The notes beneath the pieces are model-generated. The model had not been told where the DNA came from. It searched no databases and worked only from the letters and a program-made list of their open reading frames with translations. From the NCBI GenBank assembly GCA_963205315.1, contig CAUJIO010000081.1, forward strand, positions 1 to 52,344: a stretch of DNA of 52,344 bases, given 5' to 3'. The position numbers were made by a program, and so were the translations under genes. This DNA is from Pseudomonadota bacterium. GTDB lineage: Bacteria; Pseudomonadota; Alphaproteobacteria; Rhizobiales; Aestuariivirgaceae. This document shows, in pieces, positions 33,353 to 43,153 of this stretch (position 1 is its first letter; every line of letters begins with the position of its first letter).

Positions 33353-34300
33353 TCACCTCAGATCGGCGATGGCCGCGGCGCAACCCTTGAAGGCCGGGAA
33401 CTTGTCGACAATAACATAAACCGGGATCGGCCGCATGACATGCGCCAACCGGCCTTTCTCCTGGAACACGGTGCGGAACGATCCGGTCTTGAGTTTCTCG
33501 ACGATCGAGGGCGCAATCCCGCCGGCCAAATAGACGCCGCCGCGCGCCTGCATGGTCATGGCGGCATCGCCTGCAATGCGGGCGAGCCAGGTGATGAACT
33601 GGTCGAGGGTTTTCACCGCTGCCGCATCGGTTCCGGCGAGCGCCGCCTGCAGCACCTCTTCCGGTGTCTGCTGGGCCGGCTTGTCGGCGATTGTGCGGTA
33701 CATCAGCAGCAGGCCGCCGCCGGTGATGGCGTCTTCCGATTCAAAGGGAACGCCGGGTTTCGTCATGTTGCTGCGCCAGTCGAACTCTTCGCGGGTTGCC
33801 ACCGGGAGCGTGATGTGGCCGACTTCACCAGGCAGGGCCATCCAGCCGCCCGTGGGAAGCGGAGCCAGCGTCGCCATGCCGAGCCCGGTGCCGGGGCCCA
33901 TCACAATCTTGACGGCTGGCCTCGCCGGCGTCTCGCCGCCGATCTGGACGACGTCGTCACCTTCCAGGTGTGGCAGCGACAGGGCCAGCGCCTCGAAATC
34001 ATTGAGCAGCCGGAATTTGTGGGCGAGAGCCGCCTTGCGCAGCGACTCGCGGGTGAAGGTCCAGTCGCGGTTGGTCAGGCCCACGGTCTCGCCCTCGATG
34101 GGGCCTGCCACGGCAATCGCGGCTGCCGTCAGATCCGAGACGCCCTGCATTTTCACATAGGCGCCGATCGACTCTTCCAGCGAACCGAAATTGTTGTTCT
34201 TGAGGACCTCGACGCGGCGGATCCGGGTGGAACCGGGTTCCACCAGGCCAAAGCGCGAATTGGTGCCTCCGATGTCGCCGACAAGTGCAAGTTCTGTCAT
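33353..34300 (-). CDS. glk: Glucokinase
   Basis: A 315-residue ROK-unrelated bacterial glucokinase. DIGGTNSRFGLV near residues 9-20 binds the ATP phosphates, LNDFEALALSLP contains the catalytic aspartate, and GPGTGLGMATL and PGEVGHITLP are further family motifs. It phosphorylates glucose to glucose 6-phosphate, which the zwf-pgl-edd-eda enzymes encoded 6-10 kb away would take to pyruvate. GAGGCAGAAC precedes the ATG. It heads the leftward operon and diverges from prfC, with 119 bases between; the promoters must lie in that gap. Confidence 0.92.
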   Translation of the reverse strand: MTELALVGDIGGTNSRFGLVEPGSTRIRRVEVLKNNNFGSLEESIGAYVKMQGVSDLTAAAIAVAGPIEGETVGLTNRDWTFTRESLRKAALAHKFRLLNDFEALALSLPHLEGDDVVQIGGETPARPAVKIVMGPGTGLGMATLAPLPTGGWMALPGEVGHITLPVATREEFDWRSNMTKPGVPFESEDAITGGGLLLMYRTIADKPAQQTPEEVLQAALAGTDAAAVKTLDQFITWLARIAGDAAMTMQARGGVYLAGGIAPSIVEKLKTGSFRTVFQEKGRLAHVMRPIPVYVIVDKFPAFKGCAAAIADLR

Positions 34301-34419
34301 GTTCTGCCTCGTGTGCCTTCAAGTGCCACGGCACGGGATTTTGGGCAACAGCGAAAGCTTTGACCCTTCCCGAAAAGCCGTCTAAATCGCCCAAACCCAA
34401 TTTTTATCTGGATCTTACG

Positions 34420-36003
34420 TTGACCAACCCGCTCGAACAGGAAGTGGCGCGCCGGCGCACCTTCGCCATCATCTCGCACCCCGACGCCGGCAAGACCACG
34501 CTGACGGAAAAACTTCTGCTGTTCGGCGGCGCCATTCAGCTGGCCGGACAAGTGCGCGCCAAGGGCGACCGCCGCCGCACCCGCTCCGACTGGATGTCGA
34601 TCGAGCGGGCGCGCGGCATTTCGGTCGTCACCTCGGTGATGACTTTCGAGTACGAGGGCGTGGTCTTCAATCTGCTCGACACGCCGGGCCACGAGGACTT
34701 TTCCGAAGATACCTACCGGACGCTGACGGCGGTCGATGCCGCCGTGATGGTGATCGACGCCGCCAAGGGCATCGAAGCCCGCACCCGCAAGCTGTTCGAA
34801 ATCTGCCGCCTGCGCGACATTCCGATCATCACCTTCGTCAACAAGATGGACCGCGAGTCGCGCGATCCCCTGGACCTGCTCGACGAAATCGAGAAGGGAC
34901 TGGCACTGACCGTGGCGCCGATGGTCTGGCCGATCGGCCAGGGCAAGGAGTTTGCTGGCACCTACGATCTCAACAGCCCCCGTGTGCGCCAACTGGAGCA
35001 GGATCCGGCGGGTGTTGCGGTCTCGGGCCCCGATGATCCGCTGATCGGCACGCTGATCAAGGGCGATGTGCTGGCGAAGTGGCGCGATGAAATCGAACTG
35101 GTGAAGGACCTCTGCCACAGCTTCGACCGCGCGGCCTTCCTCGAGGGGCATCTGTCGCCGGTCTATTTCGGTTCGGCGATCAAGAATTTCGGCGTGCGCG
35201 ATTTGCTCGAAGCGCTAACGACCTATGCGCCACCGCCACGCGACCAGCAGGCTTCGGGCCGCGTCGTGCATGCGACCGAGCCGAAGATGACCGGCATCGT
35301 CTTCAAGATCCAGGCGAACATGGATCCCAACCACCGCGACCGCATTGCCTTCATGCGGCTGGCTTCAGGCAAACTGACGCGCGGCATGAAGGTGAAGCTG
35401 GTGCGCACGGGGAAGATGGTGGCGCTCAACGCGCCGCAGTTCTTCTTCGCCCAGGACCGGTCGATTGCCGATGAAGCGTTCGCTGGGGACGTGGTCGGCA
35501 TTCCCAATCACGGCCTGCTGCGTATCGGTGATACTCTGACCGAGGGCGAGGACATCGTGTTCACCGGCGTGCCGAGTTTCGCGCCGGAAATCCTCAGGCG
35601 CGTCAAGCTCGGTGATCCAATGAAGGCCAAGAAGCTTCGCGAGGCGCTGGAACAACTGGCGGAAGAGGGTGTGGTGCAGCTGTTCATCCCGGTCGACGGC
35701 TCGCCCGCCATCGTCGGGGTGGTGGGCGCGCTGCAGCTTGACGTGCTGGCTGACCGGCTGGCGAATGAATATGGCGTGCCGGTCACCTTTGAACCGTCGC
35801 GCTATGAGGTGATGCGCTGGATTGCCTGCGACGATCCGAAGAAGCTCGATGAATTCCTCACCGCAAACCGCTTCTCGATTGCCCATGACCTTGACGGCGA
35901 CCCGGTGTTCATGGCGCAATCGGCCTTCAGCCTGAACTACACTCTCGAACGCTCGCCGGGCATCACCACCACCGAGATCAAGGAAATGCACAAGGCCGCA
36001 TAG
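34420..36003 (+). CDS. prfC: Peptide chain release factor 3
   Basis: A 527-residue translational GTPase, the usual length for RF3, which recycles RF1 and RF2 after termination. G1 is SHPDAGKTT at 19-27, G3 is DTPGHEDFSEDTYR, and G4 is NKMDRESRDP; the AGK form of G1 and the EDTYR stretch separate it from EF-G. The start is TTG at 34420, which gives the standard N-terminus; GGAT lies 6 bases upstream. The frame runs further upstream without conserved residues. A DUF599 gene follows after two bases. Confidence 0.94.
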   Translation: MTNPLEQEVARRRTFAIISHPDAGKTTLTEKLLLFGGAIQLAGQVRAKGDRRRTRSDWMSIERARGISVVTSVMTFEYEGVVFNLLDTPGHEDFSEDTYRTLTAVDAAVMVIDAAKGIEARTRKLFEICRLRDIPIITFVNKMDRESRDPLDLLDEIEKGLALTVAPMVWPIGQGKEFAGTYDLNSPRVRQLEQDPAGVAVSGPDDPLIGTLIKGDVLAKWRDEIELVKDLCHSFDRAAFLEGHLSPVYFGSAIKNFGVRDLLEALTTYAPPPRDQQASGRVVHATEPKMTGIVFKIQANMDPNHRDRIAFMRLASGKLTRGMKVKLVRTGKMVALNAPQFFFAQDRSIADEAFAGDVVGIPNHGLLRIGDTLTEGEDIVFTGVPSFAPEILRRVKLGDPMKAKKLREALEQLAEEGVVQLFIPVDGSPAIVGVVGALQLDVLADRLANEYGVPVTFEPSRYEVMRWIACDDPKKLDEFLTANRFSIAHDLDGDPVFMAQSAFSLNYTLERSPGITTTEIKEMHKAA

Positions 36004-36005
36004 AC

Positions 36006-36731
36006 ATGAGTGTGCCCTTTCTTCCTTCTGACTTTACCTGGTTGCATGCATTTGCGGTCGGTCTGATCTTTGCGTTGTGGAGTTTCTACACGCAGATCCT
36101 CGGCATCATCGGCAAGGGTTCACTCAACACGCAGCTGCATGCGGTGCGGTTGCGCTGGCTGCACATGCACCAGAGCGTCGCCCGCGACCAGCGGGTGATC
36201 GATGCGCTGATGCTGGGCCACATCTCGAGCTCGATTTCATATTTCGGATCGGCGACGCTGATCATCCTCGCCGCGCTGGTCGGTACGCTGGTGAACATCA
36301 ACCGCGTTTACATCGTCACGCGCGAGCTGGCCTTCCTGGCGCCGATGAGTGCCGATCTGTTCGCGCTCAATTTCGCTTTGGTGGCACTGGTACTGGTGCT
36401 GTCGCTGTTTGCCTTCACCTATGCGCTGCGCAAGATGGCCTATGTCTTTGCCATGCTCGGCGGCCTCGACATCGACGCTGCCCCGACGCCGGACGTGAGC
36501 GCCATGGCCGACCAGACGGCCCGGGTGCTGACCGAGGCGGTGAAGTCGATCAACAACGGCATTCGCGGCTTCTACTACGCCATTGCGGTGATCTTCCTGT
36601 TCGCGGGGCCTGTTGCCTGTATCGTGGCAACGGTGTTGATCACGGCGCTGCTCTACTATCGCCAACTCTATTCGCCTACGGCCATCGCCATCGCGCGTTA
36701 TGTCGAGGCGCTGAATAAGGTCAAGCCGTGA
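36006..36731 (+). CDS. DUF599 integral membrane protein
   Basis: A 241-residue membrane protein of the DUF599 family, with hydrophobic helices near residues 12-34, 78-100, 115-138 and 190-222. The amphipathic segment between the first two, with RLRWLHMHQSVARDQRVIDALM, is the family's conserved part. Function is unknown. It starts 2 bases after the prfC stop and is probably co-transcribed with it. Its last 11 bases overlap the end of the convergent lipocalin-like gene. Confidence 0.82.
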   Translation: MSVPFLPSDFTWLHAFAVGLIFALWSFYTQILGIIGKGSLNTQLHAVRLRWLHMHQSVARDQRVIDALMLGHISSSISYFGSATLIILAALVGTLVNINRVYIVTRELAFLAPMSADLFALNFALVALVLVLSLFAFTYALRKMAYVFAMLGGLDIDAAPTPDVSAMADQTARVLTEAVKSINNGIRGFYYAIAVIFLFAGPVACIVATVLITALLYYRQLYSPTAIAIARYVEALNKVKP

Positions 36732-37149
36732 CCTCCCGCTTCTGCCACTCGACGACGTAAGTGTTGATCGAACTGTCGAACGGATCGACTGTTGGCGCCG
36801 TTATGATGCGAAGATTTTTGCCATCAATCTCGAAGAAGCGGACAAGGTCTGTCCGGGTCCAGACTTCGTTCCACGACACGTCAACACAGTGTGTCACCTT
36901 CGTTCCCTCGACCACATAGGTTCCGGAATAGGCAACCATAGTCTGGAACAGCTGCGCCTTGTCACCGTCAGGCATATCCATGGAGCTATGTCGTGGCCTG
37001 TCATCGCCAACCAGGATGGCGTGAACGATGCCATCCGCGGTATAGGTCAGCCGGCCGTGCGGGTTCTCGCCATATAACATGTTCCGGCTACCATCGTGGC
37101 CCTGGCGATAAATGGCGACAAGCTCCCAGCTTCCGACGACGGAGTTCAT
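36721..37149 (-). CDS. Lipocalin-like domain protein
   Basis: A 142-residue soluble protein. It begins with VVGSWELVAIYRQ, followed by alternating strands such as GRLTYTADGIVHAIL and GTYVVEGTKVTHCVDVSW. This is the pattern of the lipocalin-like family PF13924, small beta-barrels thought to bind hydrophobic ligands, and no signal peptide is seen. A G-rich stretch precedes the ATG. Ligand and role are unknown. Its 3' end overlaps the convergent DUF599 gene by 11 bases. The 147 bases to its right, up to the next stop, hold nothing I recognise. Confidence 0.72.
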   Translation of the reverse strand: MNSVVGSWELVAIYRQGHDGSRNMLYGENPHGRLTYTADGIVHAILVGDDRPRHSSMDMPDGDKAQLFQTMVAYSGTYVVEGTKVTHCVDVSWNEVWTRTDLVRFFEIDGKNLRIITAPTVDPFDSSINTYVVEWQKREVTA

Positions 37150-37296
37150 GATGCCCCCTGCTTCTATCCAGAAATTGTGAGGTTATCATGTACTCTTGCT
37201 GATGGCTATTCACCGCCGCGTGCCGCCGGGCAATAGGTTGCTCGTGCAAGTTAGCCCGCGAGCGGTTTGGTCGCTGCGCTGCCAGCGTGACGGCCG

Positions 37297-37563
37297 CTAG
37301 TTACCAGGGTCACTGCCGTGGAGACAGGCGGCGGGGGCGACGGTCTCGGGGTAAGTTGAAGCGAAATCCTCCCAGTCAATCCTGACATAGTCGCGGGAAT
37401 AGCCGATATCGGCGCGAGTCGCCGGGTCGACGGAACGGAGGAGGACGGCCTGCCAGTGGTCATGCCAGGCTTTCGCAAGATGCCGCAAAGCAATCCTGAG
37501 AGACCAGGAGAGAGCGAGGAGCGGCGAAGTGGAATATCTGTGGTCATCGAGTGCGATGGTCAT
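37297..37563 (-). CDS. Small DUF1127-like protein
   Basis: An 88-residue basic protein. A hydrophobic/basic helix (LRIALRHLAKAWHDHW) is followed by VDPATRADIGYSRDYVRIDW, which resembles the DUF1127 core with its ADIGxSR motif. Small DUF1127 proteins of Alphaproteobacteria are involved in RNA turnover, phosphate metabolism and stress responses; whether this longer, C-terminally extended version does so is unknown. AGAAGGAGAAA before the ATG at 37561-37563 is a strong ribosome binding site. It diverges from the LysR gene at 37689. Confidence 0.6.
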   Translation of the reverse strand: MTIALDDHRYSTSPLLALSWSLRIALRHLAKAWHDHWQAVLLRSVDPATRADIGYSRDYVRIDWEDFASTYPETVAPAACLHGSDPGN

Positions 37564-37688
37564 GGCGTTTCTCCTTCTCTGGTTGATGAAAATTACCATG
37601 AGGAGCGGCAACGCGGAGCCCACCAAACTAGAAAGAGCTTATGCGTATCTATTTGCATCGACGCTTTGAGTAGACTAACTTCGCTAAC

Positions 37689-38576
37689 ATGGACTGGGAC
37701 GACATCCGGGTGTTTGTCGAGGTCGCGGAGGCGCGAAGCCTGACTCTGGCGGCACGGCATACCGGGCTTAGCCAGCCAACAATTAGCCGCCGCCTGAAAT
37801 CGATGGAGGATGCGGTCGGCGGGTCCCTGTTCGAACGATATCCGAACCGGATAGAACTGACGCCACTCGGCAAGGATCTGATGGAGCCGGCGCTGGGCAT
37901 GAAGTCCGCGGCACTCAGCCTGCGGCGGCGGGCCGAGGTTTCGACGCGAGCGCGGCCGCAGACGGTAAGGGTAAGTACCACCATGTCTGTGTCGCAGTTC
38001 CTGTGCCAGCACCTGACCGAGCTTTCACAACTGGCGGTCCGGCATGGCGGCGAACTGCATATCGAGCCGACTCGCGAATTGCTGAACTTCGCCTTCCGCC
38101 AGGCTGACCTTGCAGTGCGCCTGAGGAGCATCCCCGAACATGGACCTGCCAAGGTTAGACGGATTGGCCGAATTTCGACCGCGGTTTACGGGCGCCGCGA
38201 TCTCGGGGCACAATGTGGTGTCATCGGCCTCACCCATAACCGGCCCCCGCCCCAACCCGAATGGCTTGACCGCTATGCCGAGGCACGAAAACTAAGAGTG
38301 GTGGCGCGGCTTGGCGAATTCTTCCAGCGCTATGCAGCGATCAAGAGTGGACTAGGCGTCAGCCTGCTGCCCTGCTTCCTCGGAGATGCCGATCAGAGCC
38401 TCGAAAGGCTTGGGGAGGTGCCGCGCGAACTCGACGAGGATGCGTTCTTGCTGTTTCACCCGGAGATGTCGGATCTTCCGCCCGTGCGGGCGGTGGCGGA
38501 TGGCATCGCGGCGCTTTTCAATCGCTTCGCTCCGGTACTCTGCGGCGATGTTCAGGCAGTCCAACCGCCAGCATAG
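37689..38576 (+). CDS. LysR-family transcriptional regulator
   Basis: A 295-residue LysR regulator with the helix-turn-helix in residues 5-60, including ARHTGLSQPTISRRLKSME. The effector domain is shorter and more divergent than that of the other LysR protein in this window. No clear ribosome binding site precedes the ATG, so translation may be weak or leaderless. Its 3' end overlaps the end of the convergent halohydrin dehalogenase-like gene by 25 bases, so transcription of the two would interfere. It may control that gene pair, although LysR targets are more often divergent (inference). Confidence 0.85.
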   Translation: MDWDDIRVFVEVAEARSLTLAARHTGLSQPTISRRLKSMEDAVGGSLFERYPNRIELTPLGKDLMEPALGMKSAALSLRRRAEVSTRARPQTVRVSTTMSVSQFLCQHLTELSQLAVRHGGELHIEPTRELLNFAFRQADLAVRLRSIPEHGPAKVRRIGRISTAVYGRRDLGAQCGVIGLTHNRPPPQPEWLDRYAEARKLRVVARLGEFFQRYAAIKSGLGVSLLPCFLGDADQSLERLGEVPRELDEDAFLLFHPEMSDLPPVRAVADGIAALFNRFAPVLCGDVQAVQPPA

Positions 38577-39226
38577 GGAAAGATCTGGCCGCACAAGAAG
38601 TCACTCTCATCGCTGGCGAGGAACAGCAGGAACGCTGCTGCTTCGCGGCCGGTGGACAGCCGTCCGGCCGGGACGTCGAGAAGCCGTGTTTGGAGTTCCG
38701 GACTGCCAACGACCTCAGGCGGAAAGTAAGTCGGATTTTCGACAAAGTTTTGTCCCGTGGCGTTGACCTGGACATTATGTGGTGCAACTTCGACACCCAG
38801 CGAACGGACATAGGCATGTTGCGCGCCGCGCGCTGCGCCATAGCAACTGCGCCGTGGCGTGCCCCGCAACGCGGCGGCGCTTCCGACAACGATGATCTTA
38901 CCGCCCCTCCGCTCGATCATCTGTGGAAGAACGGCACGGCAAAGCCGATGCAGGGGATGGACGAGCCGGTCGAAGACCTCCGCCCACTGAGCATCGGTGG
39001 TCTCGTGGGCAAGTGCCCGCGGATTTGGGATCGACAGATTGGCGACCAGCACGTCGATATGGCCCGCTTCGGCGATCAGCTCCGAGGCCGCCGCAAGAGG
39101 GCGCAGGTCACGCCGGTCGGCGATCACCTCTGCGCCTTCCTCAGTGAAAAGGTCCGTGACGGCGGGCCCCATGAAATCCCCAGCGTCGGTGACGACGATA
39201 CGTTTTCCGGAAAGCCTCTGTCCCAT
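38552..39226 (-). CDS. Halohydrin dehalogenase-like SDR-fold protein, copy 2
   Basis: A 224-residue short-chain-dehydrogenase-fold protein that departs from dehydrogenases at both functional sites. The usual GxxxGxG cofactor loop is replaced by TDAGDFMG (Thr13, Phe18, Gly20), matching T-x4-F/Y-x-G. The catalytic site reads Ser116, then 12 residues, Tyr129, then Arg133, matching S-x12-Y-x3-R. These two motifs define halohydrin dehalogenases, which release halide from vicinal halohydrins to give epoxides without NAD(P). The chosen ATG at 39224-39226 shares one base with the stop of copy 1 (TGATG); the frame is open further upstream but only across copy 1. Enzymatic activity is inferred from motifs only. 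Confidence 0.78.
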   Translation of the reverse strand: MGQRLSGKRIVVTDAGDFMGPAVTDLFTEEGAEVIADRRDLRPLAAASELIAEAGHIDVLVANLSIPNPRALAHETTDAQWAEVFDRLVHPLHRLCRAVLPQMIERRGGKIIVVGSAAALRGTPRRSCYGAARGAQHAYVRSLGVEVAPHNVQVNATGQNFVENPTYFPPEVVGSPELQTRLLDVPAGRLSTGREAAAFLLFLASDESDFLCGQIFPYAGGWTA

Positions 39227-39897
39227 CACACGGCCCATCCACCCGAAAATGCGAACGTCTGTCCGCTGACGAAGTCGCTTTCGGCACTTGCAAGATAAAG
39301 CGCCAGCGCCGCGCTCTCCCAACCTTGAGCAACTCGTCCGGCCGGAACCGCCTTCAGGCGTTCGGCGAAATCGGCCGCATTGATGATCTCCGGGCTGTAG
39401 GAGGTGGGGTTGGATACCCAGTTCTGGGCGATGGCATTGACATTGACGCCCTGGCCCGCAGTCTCAATTCCGACGTTCCTGACATAGGCGAGTTGGGCGC
39501 CTCGCGCCGCGCTGTAGGCCGCGCGGACAGGCGTGCCGCGCAAGGCGTTGGCGCTTCCCATCACCACGATTTTGCCGGACCGGCGCTCGAGCATTTGCGG
39601 CAACACCGCCCGCACCAACCTGTGCAGTGGGTGGACCATCGCGTCGAACATGGCCGCCCACTCCGCATCTCCCGTGTCGACAACCGCATGGCGTCGATTG
39701 CGTTCCATGAGGTTGACAACCAGAATATCGACACGGCCTGCGCGGCGTATCAAATCGTCGGCCGCTTGCGGCCGCGTCAGATCGGATTCATCTGCGGTGA
39801 CGGCCGCACCTTCTTCGGCAAACAGCTCGCAGACCGCCGGCCCCATAAAATCGCCAGCCTGGGTGACGAGGGCATTCCTGTTGGCAAACCGCTTCAT
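39226..39897 (-). CDS. Halohydrin dehalogenase-like SDR-fold protein, copy 1
   Basis: A 223-residue paralogue of the downstream gene. TQAGDFMG supplies Thr12, Phe17 and Gly19 of the halide-pocket motif T-x4-F-x-G. Ser115, Tyr128 and Arg132 form S-x12-Y-x3-R, so arginine stands where dehydrogenases have lysine. The end ASAESDFVSGQTFAFSGGWAV matches the family's C-terminal region and is nearly parallel in copy 2. It is shorter than the well-known HheC (about 254 residues). There is no ribosome binding site before the ATG at 39895-39897; instead a TATCAT lies 7 bases upstream, suggesting a leaderless message. The tandem pair could form hetero-oligomers or have split specificity. Confidence 0.8.
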   Translation of the reverse strand: MKRFANRNALVTQAGDFMGPAVCELFAEEGAAVTADESDLTRPQAADDLIRRAGRVDILVVNLMERNRRHAVVDTGDAEWAAMFDAMVHPLHRLVRAVLPQMLERRSGKIVVMGSANALRGTPVRAAYSAARGAQLAYVRNVGIETAGQGVNVNAIAQNWVSNPTSYSPEIINAADFAERLKAVPAGRVAQGWESAALALYLASAESDFVSGQTFAFSGGWAV

Positions 39898-39903
39898 ATC
39901 GAC

Positions 39904-39930
39904 ATGATAGCAAAGCTACCACGCTTGCAA
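39904..39930 (-). promoter_or_regulatory. Candidate promoter giving a leaderless message for the halohydrin dehalogenase-like pair
   Basis: On the minus strand TTGCAA (39930-39925) and TATCAT (39909-39904) are separated by 15 bases. Transcription starting 7 bases after the -10 box would begin exactly at the A of the ATG at 39897. Spacing is shorter than ideal, so this is tentative. Confidence 0.3.
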
Positions 39931-39989
39931 CCGCATCAATAGTGAATGAGCCTATTCGGCTTCGTTGGCCTCGACCAGTGTCTCAGGTG

Positions 39990-40640
39990 TCACGAACCGA
40001 GAGAAGCAAGCCCTGCGGCCTCTGCGGCAAGCTTCTCGATACCGGCCCAGTCCTTGGCCTCGATCAGTCTCTTCGGTGCCATCCACGAGCCGCCGATGGT
40101 GATGACGTTCGACAGCTTGAGATAGGCGGGAGCCTTTTCCGGCGTGATGCCGCCGGTCGGGCAGAAGCGTACCTGGGGCAGCGGCGAGGCAAGTGACGAA
40201 AGGTAGGCGGTGCCGCCGGCCGGTTCGGCTGGAAAGAATTTCTGGATGGCATAGCCCCATTCGAGCAGCGCCATGCATTCGGACGCGGTGACGCCGCCGG
40301 GCAGCAGCGCGATGTCGTAATCCTCGGCGGATTTCAGCAGCGTTTCGGTGGAGCCGGGCGAGACGGCGAACTTGCAGCCGAGCTTGTAGCTGTCCTGCAA
40401 TTGCGCCGGAGTCAGCACGGTGCCGGAGCCGACGATGGCGCCTTCGACTTCGGCGACAATGGCACGGATGCAGTCCATGGCCTTCGGCGTCCTGAGGGTT
40501 ATTTCGAGAACCGGCAGTCCGCCCTTCACCAGGGCCCGGGCCAGCGGCACAGCGTCTTCGACGTTGTCGATCACCATCACCGGCACCACAGGCGCTAGTT
40601 TCAGTGCGGCCTCGAGTCCGCCTTGTGTCTCACGTGTCAT
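39990..40640 (-). CDS. eda: 2-keto-3-deoxy-6-phosphogluconate aldolase
   Basis: A 216-residue class I aldolase that splits KDPG into pyruvate and glyceraldehyde 3-phosphate, the last step of the Entner-Doudoroff pathway. The Schiff-base lysine is Lys134 in AIQKFFPAE and the catalytic glutamate Glu46 in VLEITLRT. The phosphate-binding region CPTGGI is near 165-170. The ATG at 40638-40640 lies one base after the edd stop and has GAGGGTG upstream, so eda is translated with edd. The open frame extends upstream but only in antisense-like sequence inside edd. Confidence 0.93.
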   Translation of the reverse strand: MTRETQGGLEAALKLAPVVPVMVIDNVEDAVPLARALVKGGLPVLEITLRTPKAMDCIRAIVAEVEGAIVGSGTVLTPAQLQDSYKLGCKFAVSPGSTETLLKSAEDYDIALLPGGVTASECMALLEWGYAIQKFFPAEPAGGTAYLSSLASPLPQVRFCPTGGITPEKAPAYLKLSNVITIGGSWMAPKRLIEAKDWAGIEKLAAEAAGLASLGS

Positions 40641-40641
40641 G

Positions 40642-42465
<1,824 letters not shown>

Positions 42466-42496
42466 TGGAACCTCCTGCTCGGGCCACTCGCGCGGC

Positions 42497-43153
42497 CTAG
42501 GGACACCAGTATAGGGTGATCGGCGTGGCGCTGCGCAGTACGGCGCGCACCGGCATGTCTTCTTCGGGACCGTCAGCCAGCGCCTTGTCGAGCACATGCT
42601 TCTTGTCGTCACCTTCGATGTGAAGCGCCAGACGGCCCGAGGCTTCGAGCACCGGCAAGGTGAAAGTGAGGCGCGGCTCGCCGGCTCCGGGAGCGGTAAT
42701 GGCAATCAGGCGCTGCGATGTACCGCTGTCGATTGCCTCCTTCAGCCGGTCAGCTTCGGGAAAGAAAGAGGCCGTGTGGCCATCGCTGCCCATGCCGAGA
42801 ACAGCAACATCGAAGCGCAAGGCTTTGGCCGCTTCGACGTTTTCGAACAGCGGAACAAACTGAGCCGCCGCCGCCTTGTTCTGCAGGAGATGCTGGCGTA
42901 CGAGACGCGCGTTGGAGCGCTCGCTGGTCTCTGGAACCTGGCGCTCGTCAACCAGCGTCACCATCACGCGCTGCCACGGCAAATCGGCTTGTGACAGTCT
43001 CTCGAAAAACAGCTTCGGCGTGGACCCACCGGAAACGGCCAGAGTGGCGCGGCCCTTGGCGGCAATGGCGCGCCGGAGTTCGGCGGCGACATCATTGGCC
43101 AACGCGTCTGCCAGGGCGTCACGTGCGTCAAAGATTCGTTCGGCCTCGATCAT
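42497..43153 (-). CDS. pgl: 6-phosphogluconolactonase
   Basis: A 218-residue lactonase of the DevB/Pgl type that hydrolyses 6-phosphogluconolactone. SGGSTPK, the [13 protein letters not shown] segment and [13 protein letters not shown] are the three conserved blocks; the histidine in the last is the usual catalytic one. The ATG at 43151-43153 overlaps the zwf stop by 4 bases, giving translational coupling between the enzymes that make and open the lactone. The frame is open further upstream but only across zwf. Confidence 0.92.
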   Translation of the reverse strand: MIEAERIFDARDALADALANDVAAELRRAIAAKGRATLAVSGGSTPKLFFERLSQADLPWQRVMVTLVDERQVPETSERSNARLVRQHLLQNKAAAAQFVPLFENVEAAKALRFDVAVLGMGSDGHTASFFPEADRLKEAIDSGTSQRLIAITAPGAGEPRLTFTLPVLEASGRLALHIEGDDKKHVLDKALADGPEEDMPVRAVLRSATPITLYWCP

